This document shows positions 23,701-36,104 of a stretch of DNA of 64,000 nt, piece after piece (positions within the stretch are counted from its first letter, which is position 1; every line of letters begins with the position of its first letter). Source of the stretch: Antedon mediterranea (taxonomy: Eukaryota > Echinodermata > Crinoidea > Comatulida > Antedonidae). The stretch spans positions 434,001 to 498,000 of the forward strand of contig NW_027306095.1 of assembly GCF_964355755.1 (NCBI RefSeq), read 5' to 3'. Position numbers and translations under genes: made by a program. Under the pieces are notes generated by a model. The model was not told the origin of the DNA and made no database searches. It saw only the letters and a program-made list of their open reading frames with translations.

Positions 23701-24346
23701 GTTTTTGTGTGAAAAGTTTCATCGAAATGCTCAAAATGGTCTAAAACGTCTCCAAATGCGATTTGAAGCAATTTTGTGCACTTTGATGTTTTTGTGTGAA
23801 AAGTTTCATCGAAATGCACAAAATGGTCTAAAACGTCTGCAAATGCGATTTGAAGCTATTTTGTGCACTTTGTCGTTTTTGTGTGAAAAGTTTTTTCGAA
23901 ATGCACAAAATGGTCTAAAACGTCTCCAATTGCGATTTGAAGTTATTTTGTGCACTTTGATGTTTTGTGTGAAAAGTTTTATCAAAATGCTCAAAATGGT
24001 CTAAAACGGTTTCAAATGTGATTTTAAGCACTTTGATATTTTTGTGTAATCAAGTTTCATCGAAATGCACAAAATGGTCTAAAACGTCTGCAAATGCGAT
24101 TTAAAGCTATTTTGTGCACTTTAATGTTTTGTGTGAAAAGTTTTATCGAAATTCTCAAAATGGTCTAAAACGGTTTCAAATGTGATTTTAAGAACTTTGA
24201 TTTTTTTGTGTAATCAAGTTTCATCGAAATGCACAAAATGGTTTAAAACGTCTGCAAATGCGATTTGAAGCTATTTTGTGCACTTTGATGTTTTTGTGTG
24301 AAAAGTTTCATCGAAATGCACAAAATTGTCTAAAACGTCTCCAAAT
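20711..24346 (+). repeat. 3,611-bp tandem duplication, copy 2
   Basis: Colinear with copy 1 at offset 3,611, becoming 3,612 after one added T in a T-run near 23,350. Shared rare variants are GAAGCTGTTTTG, TTACATCGAAATG, ATCCGATTTG and AACTTTGATTTTTTTG (about 24,195). The join with copy 1 near 20,710-20,740 deletes the ATACGATATT/GAGTG monomer that normally precedes the GAGCTC unit. Copy 2's first tag is also altered nearby (GATTTTGAGCTC, TTTTGTACAC). Confidence 0.9.
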
Positions 24347-25470
24347 ACGATATTAAGCTATTGTATGCACTTTGATGTTTTTGAGTGAAAAGTTTTTTCG
24401 AAATGCACAAAATGGTCTAAAACGTCTCCCAATGCGATTTGGAGCTCTTTTGTGCACTTTGATGTTTTGTGTAAAAAGTTTGCTATTTTGTGCACTTTAA
24501 TGTTTTGTGTGAAAAATTTTATCGAAATGCTCAAAATTGTCTAAAACGGTTTCAAATGTGATTTTAAGCACTTTGATATTTTTGTGTAATCAAGTTTTTT
24601 CGAAATGCACAACATGGTCTATAACGTCTCCAAATGCGATTTGAAGCTATTTTGTGCACTTTGATGTTTTTGTGTGAAAAGTTTCATCGAAATACACAAA
24701 ATGGTCTAAAACGTCTCTAAATGCGATTTGAAGCTATTTCGTACACTTTGATGTTTTTGTGTGTAAAGTTTTATCGAAATTCTCAAAATGGTCTAAAACA
24801 GTTTCAAATGTGATTTTAAGCACTTTGATGTTTTTGTGTAATCAAGTTTCATCGAAATGCACAAAATGGTTTAAAACGTCTGCAAATGCGATTTGAAGCT
24901 ATTTTGTGCACTTTGATGTTTTTGTGTGAAAAGTTTCATCGAAATGCACAAAATTGTCTAAAACGTCTCCAAATACGATATTAAGCTATTGTATGCACTT
25001 TGATGTTTTTGAGTGAAAAGTTTTTTCGAAATGCACAAAATGGTCTAAAACGTCTCCCAATGCGATTTGGAGCTCTTTTGTGCACTTTGATGTTTTGGGT
25101 AAAAAGTTTGCTATTTTGTGCACTTTAATGTTTTGTGTGAAAAGTTTTATCGAAATGCTCAAAATTGTCTAAAACGGTTTCAAATGTGATTTTAAGTACT
25201 TTGATATTTTTGTGTAATCAAGTTTTTTCGAAATGCACAACATGGTCTAAAACGTCTCCAAATGCGATTTGAAGCTATTTTGTGCACTTTGATGTTTTTG
25301 TGTGAAAAGTTTCATCGAAATACACAAAATGGTCTAAAACGTCTCTAAATGCGATTTGAAGCTATTTTGTGCACTTTGATGTTTTTGTGTGAAAAGTTTC
25401 ATCGAAATGCACAAAATGGTCTAAAACGTCTCTAAATGCGATTTGAAGCTATTTTGTGCACTTTGATGTT
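24220..25470 (+). repeat. 628-bp tandem pair
   Basis: Two copies at period 628, marked by CGTCTCCCAATGCG before GAGCTC (24,442 and 25,070) and by TCGAAATACACAAAATGG (24,688 and 25,316). Differences include GTCTATAACGTC (about 24,620) and GTTTTGGGTAAAAAG (about 25,091). These two rare markers reappear, in reverse order and orientation, in the inverted arm at 61.8-62.7 kb. Confidence 0.87.
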
Positions 25471-28400
25471 TTTGTGTGAAAAGTTTCATCGAAATGCACA
25501 AAATTGTCTAAAACGTCTCCAAATACGATATTAAGCTATTGTATGCACTTTGTTGTTTTTGAGTGAAAAGTTTTTTCGAAATGCACAAAATTGTCTAAAA
25601 CGTCCCCAAATGCGATTTGGAGCTCTTTTGTGCACTTTGATGTTTTGTGTAAAAAGTTTGCTATTTTGTGCACTTTAATGTTTTGTGTGAAAAGTTTTAT
25701 CGAAATGCTCAAAATTATCTAAAACGGTTTCAAATGTGATTTTAAGCACTTTGATATTTTTGTGTAATCAAGTTTTTTCGAAATGCACAACATGGTCTAA
25801 AACGTCTCCAAATGCGATTTGAAGCTATTTTGTGCACTTTGATGTTTTTGTGTTAAAAGTTTCATCGAAATGCACAAAATGGTCTAAAACGTCTCTAAAT
25901 GCGATTTGAAGCTATTTTGTGCACTTTGTCGTTTTTGTGTGAAAAGTTTTTTCGAAATGCACAAAATGGTCTAAAACGTCTCCAATTGCGATTTGAAGTT
26001 ATTTTGTGCACTTTGATGTTTTGTGTGAAAAGTTTTATCGAAATGCTCAAAATGGTCTAAAACGGTTTCAAATGTGATTTTAAGCACTTTGATGTTTTTG
26101 TGTAATCAAGTTTCATCGAAATGCACAAAATGGTTTAAAACGTCTGCAAATGCGATTTGAAGCTATTTTGTGCACTTTGATGTTTTTGTGTGAAAAGTTT
26201 CATCGAAATGCACAAAATTGTCTAAAACGTCTCCAAATACGATATTAAGCTATTATATGCACTTTGATGTTTTTGAGTGAAAAGTTTTTTCGAAATGCAC
26301 AAAATGTTCTAAAACGTCTCCAAATGCCATTTGGAGCTCTTTTGTGCACTTTAATTTTTTTTGTGTAAAAAGTTTGCTATTTTGTGCACTTTTAATGTTT
26401 TGTGTGAAAAGTTTTATCGAAATGCTCAAAATTGTCTAAAACGGTTTCAAATGTGATTTTAAGCACTTTGATATTTTTGTGTAATCAAGTTTTTTCGAAA
26501 TGCACAACATGGTCTAAAACGTCTCCAAATGCGATTTGAAGCTATTTTGTGCACTTTGATGTTTTTGTGTGAAAAGTTTCATCGAAATGCACAAAATGGT
26601 CTAAAACGTCTCTAAATGCGATTTGAAGCTATTTTGTGCACTTTGATGTTTTTGTGTGAAAAGTTTCATCGAAATGCACAAAATGGTCTAAAACGTCTCT
26701 AAATGCGATTTGAAGCTATTTTGTGCACTTTGTCGTTTTTGTGTGAAAAGTTTCATCGAAATGCTCAAAATGGTCTAAAACGTCTCCAAATGCGATTTGA
26801 AGCTATTTTGTGCACTTTGATGTTTTTTTCTGAAAAGTTTCATCGAAATAAACAAAATGGTCTAAAACGTCTCTAAATGCGATTTGAAGCTATTTTGTGC
26901 ACTTTGATGTTTTTGTGTGAAAAGTTTCATCGAAATGCACAAAATGGTCTAAAACGTCTCTAAATGCGATTTGAAGCTATTTTGTGCACTTTGATGTTTT
27001 TTTGTGAAAAGTTTTATCGAAATTCTCAAAATGGTCTAAAACGGTTTCAAATGTGATTTTAAGCACTTTTATGTTTTTGTGTAATCAAGTTTCATCGAAA
27101 TGCACTAAATGGTTTAAAACGTCTGCAAATGCGATTTGAAGCTATTTTGTGCACTTTGATGTTTTTGTGTGAAAAGTTTCATCGAAATGCACAAAATTGT
27201 CTAAAACGTCTCCAAATACGATATTAAACTATTGTATGCACTTTGATGTTTTTGAGTGAAAAGTTTTTTCGAAATGCACAAAATGGTCTAAAACGTCTCC
27301 AAATGCGATTTGGAGCTCTTTTGTGCACTTTGATGTTTTGTGTAAAAAGTTTGCTATTTTGTGCACTTTAATGTTTTGTGTGAAAAGTTTTATCGAAATG
27401 CTCAAAATGGTCTAAAACGGTTTCAAATGTGATTTTAAGCACTTTGATATTTTTGTGTAATCAAGTTTCATCGAAATGCACAAAATGGTCTAAAACGTCT
27501 GCAAATGCGATTTAAAGCTATTTTGTGCACTTTGATGTTTTTGTGTGAAAAGTTTCATCGAAATGCACAAAATGGTCTAAAACGTCTCTAAATGCGATTT
27601 GAAGCTATTTTGTGCACTTTGATGTTTTTGTGTGAAAAGTTTCATCGAAATGCACAAAATGGTCTAAAACGTCTCTAAATGCGATTTGAAGCTATTTTGT
27701 GCACTTTGATGTTTTTGTGTGAAAACTTTCATCGAAATGCTCAAAATGGTCTAAAACGTCTCCAAATGCGATTTGAAGCTATTTTGTGCACTTTGATGTT
27801 TTTTTCTGAAAAGTTTCATCGAAATGCACAAAAATGGTCTAAAACGTCTCTAAATGCGATTTGAAGCTATTTTGTGCACTTTGATGTTTTTGTGTGAAAA
27901 GTTTCATCGAAATGCACAAAATGGTCTAAAACGTCTCTAAATGCGATTTGAAGCTATTTTGTGCACTTTGATGTTTTTTTGTGAAAAGTTTCATCGAAAT
28001 GCACAAAATGGTCTAAAACGTCTCTAAATGCGATTTGAAGCTATTTTGTGCACTTTGTCGTTTTTGTGTGAAAAGTTTCATTGAAATGCTCAAAATGGTC
28101 TAAAACGTCTCCAAATGCGATTTGAAGCAATTTTGTGCACTTTGATGTTTTTGTGTGAAAAGTTTCATCGAAATGCACAAAATGATCTAAAACGTCTGCA
28201 AATGCGATTTGAAGCTATTTTGTGCACTTTGATGTTTTTTTGTGAAAAGTTTCATCGAAAGGCACAAAATTGTCTAAAACGTCTCTAAATGCGATTTGAA
28301 GCTATTTTGTGCACTTTGTCGTTTTTGTGTGAAAAGTTTCATCGAAATGCTCAAAATGGTCTAAAACGGTTTCAAATGTGATTTTGTGCACTTTGATGTT

Positions 28401-28614
28401 TTTGTGTAATCAAGTTTCATCGAAATGCACAAAATGGTTTAAAACGTCTGCAAATGCGATTTGAAGCTATTTTGTGCACTTTGATGTTTTGTGTAATCCA
28501 GTTTCATCGAAATGTACAAAATTGTCTAAAACCTCTCAAAATGCGATTTGAAGCTATTTTGTGCACTTTGATGTTTTTGTGTGAAAAGTTTCATCGAAAT
28601 GCACAAAATTGTCT
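25471..28614 (+). repeat. Loosely organised array segment
   Basis: GAGCTC units at 25,620, 26,344 and 27,313. The 26,344 unit is the CCAAATGCCATTTGG / TTAATTTTTTTTGTG form also seen at 14,758 and 15,813. TTTTTTTCTGAAAAG variants occur at about 26,823 and 27,799. AAACCTCTCAAAATGCG occurs at about 28,530 after a TGTAATCCAG unit. No single higher-order period covers the stretch. Canonical monomers run head to tail between the marked units. Confidence 0.8.
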
Positions 28615-30563
28615 AAAACGTCTCTAAATGCGATTTGAAGCTATTTTGTGCACTTTGTCGTTTTTGTGTGAAAAGTTTCATCGAAATGCTCAAAATGCTC
28701 TAAAACGTCTCCAAATGCGATTTGAAGCAATTTTGTGCAATTTGATGTTTTTGTGTGAAAAGTTTCATCGAAATGCACAAAATGGTCTAAAACGTCTGCA
28801 AATGCGATTTGAAGCTATTTTGTGCACTTTGATGTTTTTGTGTGAAAAGTTTCATCGAAATGCACAAAATTGTCTAAAACGTCTCCAAATACGATATTAA
28901 GCTATTGTATGCACTTTGATGTTTTTGAGTGAAAAGTTTTTTCGAAATGCACAAAATGGTCTAAAACGTCTCCAAATGCGATTTGGAGCTCTTTTGTGCA
29001 CTTTGATGTTTTGTGTAAAAAGTTTGCTATTTTGTGCACTTTAATGTTTTGTGTGAAAAGTTTTATCGAAATGCTCAAAATTGTCTAAAACGGTTTCAAA
29101 TGTGATTTTAAGCACTTTGATATTTTTGTGTAATCAAGTTTTTTCGAAACGCACAACATGGTCTAAAACGTCTCTAAATGCGATTTGAAGCTATTTTGTG
29201 CACTTTGATGTTTTTTTGTGAAAAGTTTCATCGAAATGCACAAAATGGTCTAAAACGTCTCTAAATGCGATTTGAAGCTATTTTGTGCACTTTGTCGTTT
29301 TTGTGTGAAAAGTTTCATCGAAATGCTCAAAATGGTCTAAAACGTCTCCAAATGCGATTTGAAGCAATTTTGTGCAATTTGATGTTTTTGTGTGAAAAGT
29401 TTCATCGAAATGCACAAAATGGTCTAAAACGTCTGCAAATGCGATTTGAAGCTATTTTGTGCACTTTGATGTTTTTTTGTGAAAAGTTTCATCGAAATGC
29501 ACAAAATTGTCTAAAACGTCTCTAAATGCGATTTGAAGCTATTTTGTGCACTTTGTCGTTTTTGTGTGAAAAGTTTCATCGAAATGCTCAAAATGGTCTA
29601 AAACGTCTCCAAATGCGATTTGAAGCAATTTTGTGCACTTTGATGTTTTTGTGTGAAAAGTTTCATCGAAATGCACAAAATGGTCTAAAACGTCTGCAAA
29701 TGCGATTTGAAGCTATTTTGTGCACTTTGTCGTTTTTGTGTGAAAAGTTTTTTCGAAATGCACAAAATGGTCTAAAACGTCTCCAATTGCGATTTGAAGT
29801 TATTTTGTGCACTTTGATGTTTTGTGTGAAAAGTTTTATCGAAATGCTCAAAATGGTCTAAAACGGTTTCAAATGTGATTTTAAGCACTTTGATATTTTT
29901 GTGTAATCAAGTTTCATCGAAATGCACAAAATGGTCTAAAACGTCTGCAAATGCGATTTAAAGCTATTTTGTGCACTTTAATGTTTTGTGTGAAAAGTTT
30001 TATCAAAATTCTCAAAATGGTCTAAAACGGTTTCAAATGTGATTTTAAGCACTTTGATGTTTTTGTGTAATCAAGTTTCATCGAAATGCACTAAATGGTT
30101 TAAAACGTCTGCAAATGCGATTTGAAGCTATTTTGTGCACTTTGATGTTTTTGTGTGAAAAGTTTCATCGAAATGCACAAAATTGTCTAAAACGTCTCCA
30201 AATACGATATTAAGCTATTGTATGCACTTTGATGTTTTTGAGTGAAAAGTTTTTTCGAAATGCACAAAAGGGTCTAAAACGTCTCCAAATGCGATTTGGA
30301 GCTCTTTTGTGCACTTTGATGTTTTGTGTAAAAAGTTTGCTATTTTGTGCACTTTAATGTTTTGTGTGAAAAGTTTTATCGAAATGCTCAAAATTGTCTA
30401 AAACGGTTTCAAATGTGATTTTAAGCACTTTGATATTTTTGTGTAATCAAGTTTTTTCGAAATGCACAACATGGTCTAAAACGTCTCCAAATGCGATTTG
30501 AAGCTATTTTGTGCACTTTGATGTTTTTGTGTGAAAAGTTTCATCGAAATGCACAAAATGGTC
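28615..30563 (+). repeat. Dispersed copy of 21,009-22,957
   Basis: Colinear at offset 7,606: GAGCTC 21,380/28,986 and 22,693/30,299. It carries the GAAACGCACAAC marker and the GCACTAAATGG and AAAAGGGTCTAAAACG (about 30,268) variants of the 3,611-bp block. Differences noticed: AATGCTCTAAAACG at about 28,696 and loss of the CTATTTTTTGCAC change present at about 21,673. Homology ends at about 30,563, where GGTCTCAAACGTCTGGAAATGCGAGTTG begins (read in two parts: GGTCTCAAACG, then TCTGGAAATGCGAGTTG). Confidence 0.88.
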
Positions 30564-31570
30564 TCAAACGTCTGGAAATGCGAGTTGAAGCTATTTTGTG
30601 CACTTTGTCGTTTTTGTGTGAAAAGTATATTCGAAATGCTCAAAATGGTCTAAAACGTCTCCAAATGCGATTTGAAGCTATTTTGTGATTTTAAGAACTT
30701 TGATGTTTTTGTGTGAAAAGTTTCATCGAAATGCACAAAATGGTCTAAATGCGATTTGAAGCTATTTTGTGCACTTTGATGTTTTTTTGTGAAAAGTTTC
30801 ATCGAAATGCACAAAATGGTCTAAAACGTCTCCAAATACGATATTAAGCTATTGTATGTATGTTGATGTTTTTGTGTGAAAAGTTTTATCGAAATGCTCA
30901 AAATGGTCTAAAACGGTTTCAAATGTGATTTTAAGCACTTTGATGTTTTTGTGTAATCAAGTTTCATCGAAATGCACAAAATGGTCTAAAACATCTGCAA
31001 ATGCGATTTTAAGCTATTTTGTGCACTTTCATGTTTTGTGTGAAAAGTTTTATCGAAATGCTCAAAATGGTCTAAAACGGTTTCAAATGTGATTTTAAGC
31101 ACTTTGATATTTTTGTGTAATCAAGTTTCATCGAAATGCACCAAATTGTCTAAAACGTCTGCAAATGCGATTTGAAGCTATTTTGTGCACTTTGATGTTT
31201 TTGTGTGAAAAGTTTCATCGAAATGCACAAAATGGTCTAAAACGTCTCCAAATATGATATTAAGCTATTGTATGCACTTTGTTGTTTTTATCTGAAAAGT
31301 TTTCACGAAATGCACAAAAGATCTAAAACGTCTCTAAATGCGATTTGAAGTTATTTTGTGCACTTTAATGTTTTGTGTGAAAAGTTTTATCGAAATGCAC
31401 AAAATGGTCTAAAACGTCTCCAAATGCGATTTGAAGCTATTTTGTGCACTTTGATGTTTTGTGTGAAAAGTTTCACCAAAATGCACAAAATGGTCTAAAA
31501 CGTCTCCAAATCCGTTTTGAAGCTAATCTAAGCACTTTGATGTTGTTATGTTAAACAAGTTTTTTCGAAA
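30564..31570 (+). repeat. Diverged monomer patch
   Basis: Monomers here carry many more private changes than elsewhere: TGCGAGTTGAAGC, AAAAGTATATTCG, a shortened GGTCTAAATGCGATTTG (deletion of the AACGTCTCC part, about 30,745), TTGTATGTATGTTG, GTTTTTATCTGAAAAGTTTTC with ACGAAATGC (about 31,282), TTTCACCAAAATGC and AATCCGTTTTGAAGCTAATC (about 31,510). The part from about 31,190 has a close relative at 56,926-57,300. It is still the same satellite. The higher divergence suggests older, less homogenised units. Confidence 0.82.
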
Positions 31571-33571
31571 TGCACAAAATGGTCTAAAACGTCTCCAAAT
31601 ACGATATAAGCTCTTTTGTGCACTTTGATGTTTTGTGTAATAAGTTTTATAGAAACGCACAAAATGGTCTAAAACGGTTTCAAATGTTATTTTAAGCACT
31701 TTGATATTTTTGTTTAACCAAGTTTCATCGAAATGCACATAATGGTCTAAAACGTCTCCAAATGCGATTTGAAGCTGTTTTTGTGTGAAAAGTTTTTTCG
31801 AAATACACAAAATGGTCTAAAACGTCTCCAAATACAATTTGGAACTCTTTTGTGCACTTTGATGTTTTTTGTCAAAAGTTTTATAGAAATGCTCGAAATG
31901 GTCTAAAACGGTTTCAAATGTGATTTTAAGCACTTTGATATTTTTGTGTAATCAAGTTTCATCGAAATGCACAAAATGGTCTAAAACGTGTTCAAATGCG
32001 ATTTGAAGCTATTTTGTGATTTTAAGAATTTTGATATTTTTGTGTAATCAAGTTTCATCGAATGCACAAACTGTTCTAAACCTCTCAAAATGCGATTTGA
32101 AGCTATTTTGTGCACTTTGATGTTTTTGTGTGAAAAGTTTCATCGAAATTCACAAAATTGTCTAAAACGTCTCCAATTACAATATTAAGAAATTCTATGC
32201 ACTTTGATGTTTTTGAGTGAAAAGTTTTTTTCGAAATTCACAAAATGGTCTAAAACGTCTCCAAATGCGATTTGGAGCTCTTTTGTGCACTTTGATGTTT
32301 TGTGTAAAAAGTTTGCTATTTTGTGCACTTTAATGTTTTGTGTGAAAAGTTTTATCGAAATGCTCAAAATTGTCTAAAACGGTTTCAAATGTGATTTTAA
32401 GCACTTTGATATTTTTGTGTAATCAAGTTTTTTCGAAATGCACAACATGGTCTAAAACGTCTCCAAATGCGATTTGAAGCTATTTTGTGCACTTTGATGT
32501 TTTTTTGTGAAAAATTTCATCGAAATGCACAAAATGGTCTAAAACGTCTCTAAATGCGATTTGAAGTTATTTTGTGCACTTTGATGTTTTGTGTGAAAAG
32601 TTTTATCGAAATGCTCAAAATTGTCTAAAACGGTTTCAAATGTGATTTTAAGCACTTTGATATTTTTGTGTAATCAAGTTTCATCGAAATGCACAAAATG
32701 GTCTAAAACGTCTGCAAATGCGATTTAAAGCTATTTTGTGCACTTTGATGTTTTGTGTGAAAAGTTTTATCGAAATTCTCAAAATGGTCTAAAACGGTTT
32801 CAAATGTGATTTTAAGCACTTTGATGTTTTTGTGTAATCAAGTTTCATCGAAATGCACAAAATGGTTTAAAACGTCTGCAAATGCGATTTGAAGCTATTT
32901 TGTGCAATTTGATGTTTTTGTGTGAAAAGTTTCATCGAAATGCACAAAATTGTCTAAAACGTTTCCAAATACGATATTAAGCTATTGTATGCACTTTGAT
33001 GTTTTTGAGTGAAAAGTTTTTTCGAAATGCACAAAATGGTCTAAAATGCGATTTGGAGCTCTTTTGTGCACTTTGATGTTTTGTGTTAAAAGTTTGCTAT
33101 TTTGTGTGAAAACTTTTATCGAAATGCTCAAAATTGTCTAAAACGGTTTCAAATGTGATTTTAATCACTTTGATATTTTTGTGTAATCAAGTTTTTTCGA
33201 AATGCACAATATGGTCTAAAACGTCTCCAAATGCGATTTGAAGCTATTTTGTGCACTTTGATGTTTTTGTGTGAAAAGTTTCATCGAAATGCACAAAATG
33301 GTCTAAAACGTCTCTAAATGCGATTTAAAGCTATTTTGTGCACTTTGATGTTTTTGTGTGAAAAGTTTCATCGAAATGCACAAAATGGTCTAAAACGTCT
33401 CTAAATGCGATTTGAAGCTATTTTGTGCACTTTGATGTTTTTTTGTGAAAAGTTTCATCGAAATGCACAAAATGGTCTAAAACGTCTCTAAATGCGATTT
33501 GAAGCTATTTTGTGCACTTTGTCGTTTTTGTGTGAAAAGTTTCATCGAAATGCTCAAAATGGTCTAAAACG
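31570..33571 (+). repeat. 2.5-kb tandem duplication, copy 1
   Basis: Aligns to 34,088-36,113 at offset 2,517, drifting to 2,544 because copy 1 has two deletions: ACGTCTCCAA lost in GGTCTAAAATGCGATTTGG (about 33,040) and about 14-16 bases lost in GCTATTTTGTGTGAAAAC (about 33,097). Shared rare variants: GTGTAATAAGTTTTATAG with AAACGCAC, TTGTTTAACCAAG, CAATTTGGAACTC and AAACGTGTTCAAATGCG. It also has a two-base deletion, ATACGATATAAGCTC (about 31,599), where its relatives have ATACGATTTGAAGCTC. Confidence 0.85.
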
Positions 33572-34087
33572 GTTTCAAATGTGATTTTGTGCACTTTGAT
33601 GTTTTTGTGTAATCAAGTTTCATCGAAATGCACAAAATGGTTTAAAACGTCTGCAAATGCGATTTGAAGCTATTTTGTGCACTTTGATGTTTTGTGTAAT
33701 CCAGTTTCATCGAAATGTACAAAATTGTCTAAAACCTCTCAAAATGCGATTTGAAGCTATTTTGTGCACTTTGATGTTTTTGTGTGAAAAGTTTCATCGA
33801 AATGCACAAAATTGTCTAAAACGTCTCCAAATACGATATTAAGCTATTGTATGCACTTTGATGTTTTTGAGTGAAAAGTTTTTTCGAAATGCACAAAATG
33901 GTCTAAAACGTCTCCAAATGCGATTTGGAGCTCTTTTGTGCACTTTGATGTTTTGTGTAAAAAGTTTGCTATTTTGTGCACTTTAATGTTTTGTGTGAAA
34001 AGTCGAAATGCTCAAAATTGTCTAAAACGGTTTCAAATGTGATTTTAAGCACTTTGATATTTTTGTGTAATCAAGTTTTTTCGAAAT
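33572..34087 (+). repeat. Array segment between 2.5-kb copies
   Basis: Monomers including a fused unit, GTGATTTTGTGCACTTTG (about 33,580), a TGTAATCCAG unit with AAACCTCTCAAAATGCG (about 33,733), an ATACGATATT/GAGTG unit and a GAGCTC truncated unit at 33,928. An eight-base loss occurs at AAAAGTCGAAATGC (about 34,000), where TTTTAT is expected before CGAAATGC. The first part resembles 28,370-28,620. Confidence 0.78.
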
Positions 34088-36104
34088 GCACAACATGGTC
34101 TAAAACGTCTCCAAATACGATTTGAAGCTCTTTTGTGCACTTTGATGTTTTGTGTAATAAGTTTTATAGAAACGCACAAAATGGTCTAAAACGGTTTCAA
34201 ATGTGATTTTAAGCACTTTGATATTTTTGTTTAACCAAGTTTCATCGAAATGCACATAATGGTCTAAAACGTCTCCAAATGCGATTTGAAGCTGTTTTTG
34301 TGTGAAAAGTTTTTTCGAAATACACAAAATGGTCTAAAACGTCTCCAAATACAATTTGGAACTCTTTTGTGCACTTTGATGTTTTGTGTCAAAAGTTTTA
34401 TAGAAATGCTCGAAATGGTCTAAAACGGTTTCAAATGTGATTTTAAGCACTTTGATATTTTTGTGTAATCAAGTTTCATCGAAATGCACAAAATGGTCTA
34501 AAACGTGTTCAAATGCGATTTGAAGCTATTTTGTGATTTTAAGAATTTTGATATTTTTGTGAAATCAAGTTTCATCGAATGCACAAACTGGTCTAAACCT
34601 CTCAAAATGCGATTTGAAGCTATTTTGTGCACTTTCATGTTTTTGTGTGAAAAGTTTCATCGAAATTCACAAAATTGTCTAAAACGTCTCCAAATACAAT
34701 ATTAAGCAATTGTATGCACTTTGATGTTTTTGAGTGAAAAGTTTTTTTCGAAATGCACAAAATGGTCTAAAACGTCTCCAAATGCGATTTGGAGCTCTTT
34801 TGTGCACTTTGATGTTTTGTGTAAAAAGTTTGCTATTTTGTGCACTTTAATGTTTTGTGTGAAAAGTTTTATCGAAATGCTCATAATTGTTTAAAACGGT
34901 TTCAAATGTGATTTTAAGCACTTTAATATTTTTGTGTAATCAAGTTTTTTCGAAATGCACAACATGGTCTAAAACGTCTCCAAATGCGATTTGAAGCTAT
35001 TTTGTGCACTTTGATGTTTTTTTGTGAAAAATTTCATCGAAATGCACAAAATGGTCTAAAACGTCTCTAAATGCGATTTGAAGTTATTTTGTGCACTTTG
35101 ATGTTTTGTGTGAAAAGTTTTATCGAAATTCTCAAAATTGTCTAAAACGGTTTCAAATGTGATTTTAAGCACTTTGATATTTTTGTGTAATCAAGTTTCA
35201 TCGAAATGCACAAAATGGTCTAAAACGTCTGCAAATGCGATTTAAAGCTATTTTGTGCACTTTATTGTTTTGTGTGAAAAGTTTTATCGAAATTCTCTAA
35301 ATGGTCTAAAACGGTTTCAAATGTGATTTTAAGCACTTTGATGTTTTTGTGTAATCAAGTTTCATCGAAATGCACAAAATGGTTTAAAACGTCTGCAAAT
35401 GCGATTTGAAGCTATTTTGTGCACTTTGATGTTTTTGTGTGAAAAGTTTCATCGAAATGCACAAAATTGTCTAAAACGTTTCCAAATACGATATTAAGCT
35501 ATTGTATGCACTTTGATGTTTTTGAGTGAAAAGTTTTTTCGAAATGCACAAAATGGTCTAAAACGTCTCCAAATGCGATTTGGAGCTCTTTTGTGCACTT
35601 TGATGTTTTGTGTAAAAAGTTTGCTATTTTGTGCACTTTAATGTTTTGTGTGAAAACTTTTATCGAAATGCTCAAAATTGTCTAAAACGGTTTCAAATGT
35701 GATTTTAATCACTTTGATATTTTTGTGTAATCAAGTTTTTTCGAAATGCACAATATGGTCTAAAACGTCTCCAAATGCGATTTGAAGCTATTTTGTGCAC
35801 TTTGATGTTTTTGTGTGAAAAGTTTCATCGAAATGCACAAAATGGTCTAAAACGTCTCTAAATGCGATTTGAAGCTATTTTGTGCACTTTGATGTTTTTG
35901 TGTGAAAAGTTTCATCGAAATGCACAAAATGGTCTAAAACGTCTCTAAATGCGATTTGAAGCTATTTTGTGCACTTTGATGTTTTTTTGTGAAAAGTTTC
36001 ATCGAAATGCACAAAATGGTCTAAAACGTCTCTAAATGCGATTTGAAGCTATTTTGTGCACTTTGTCGTTTTTGTGTGAAAAGTTTCATCGAAATGCTCA
36101 AAAT
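34088..36104 (+). repeat. 2.5-kb tandem duplication, copy 2
   Basis: Partner of 31,570-33,571. It retains the full-length monomers lost in copy 1, so copy 1 holds the deletions. GAGCTC tags at 34,792 and 35,583 pair with 32,275 and 33,056. Private changes are TGTGAAATCAAG (about 34,558), GCTCATAATTG (about 34,879) and CTTTATTGTTTTG (about 35,261). It abuts directly the start of the 11.9-kb duplication copy at 36,105. Confidence 0.85.

Noticed and set aside
30564-31570. Transposon remnant in the diverged patch
   Set aside because: All landmarks of the 87-bp monomer are still present in order. No terminal repeats, target-site duplication or foreign sequence was seen.
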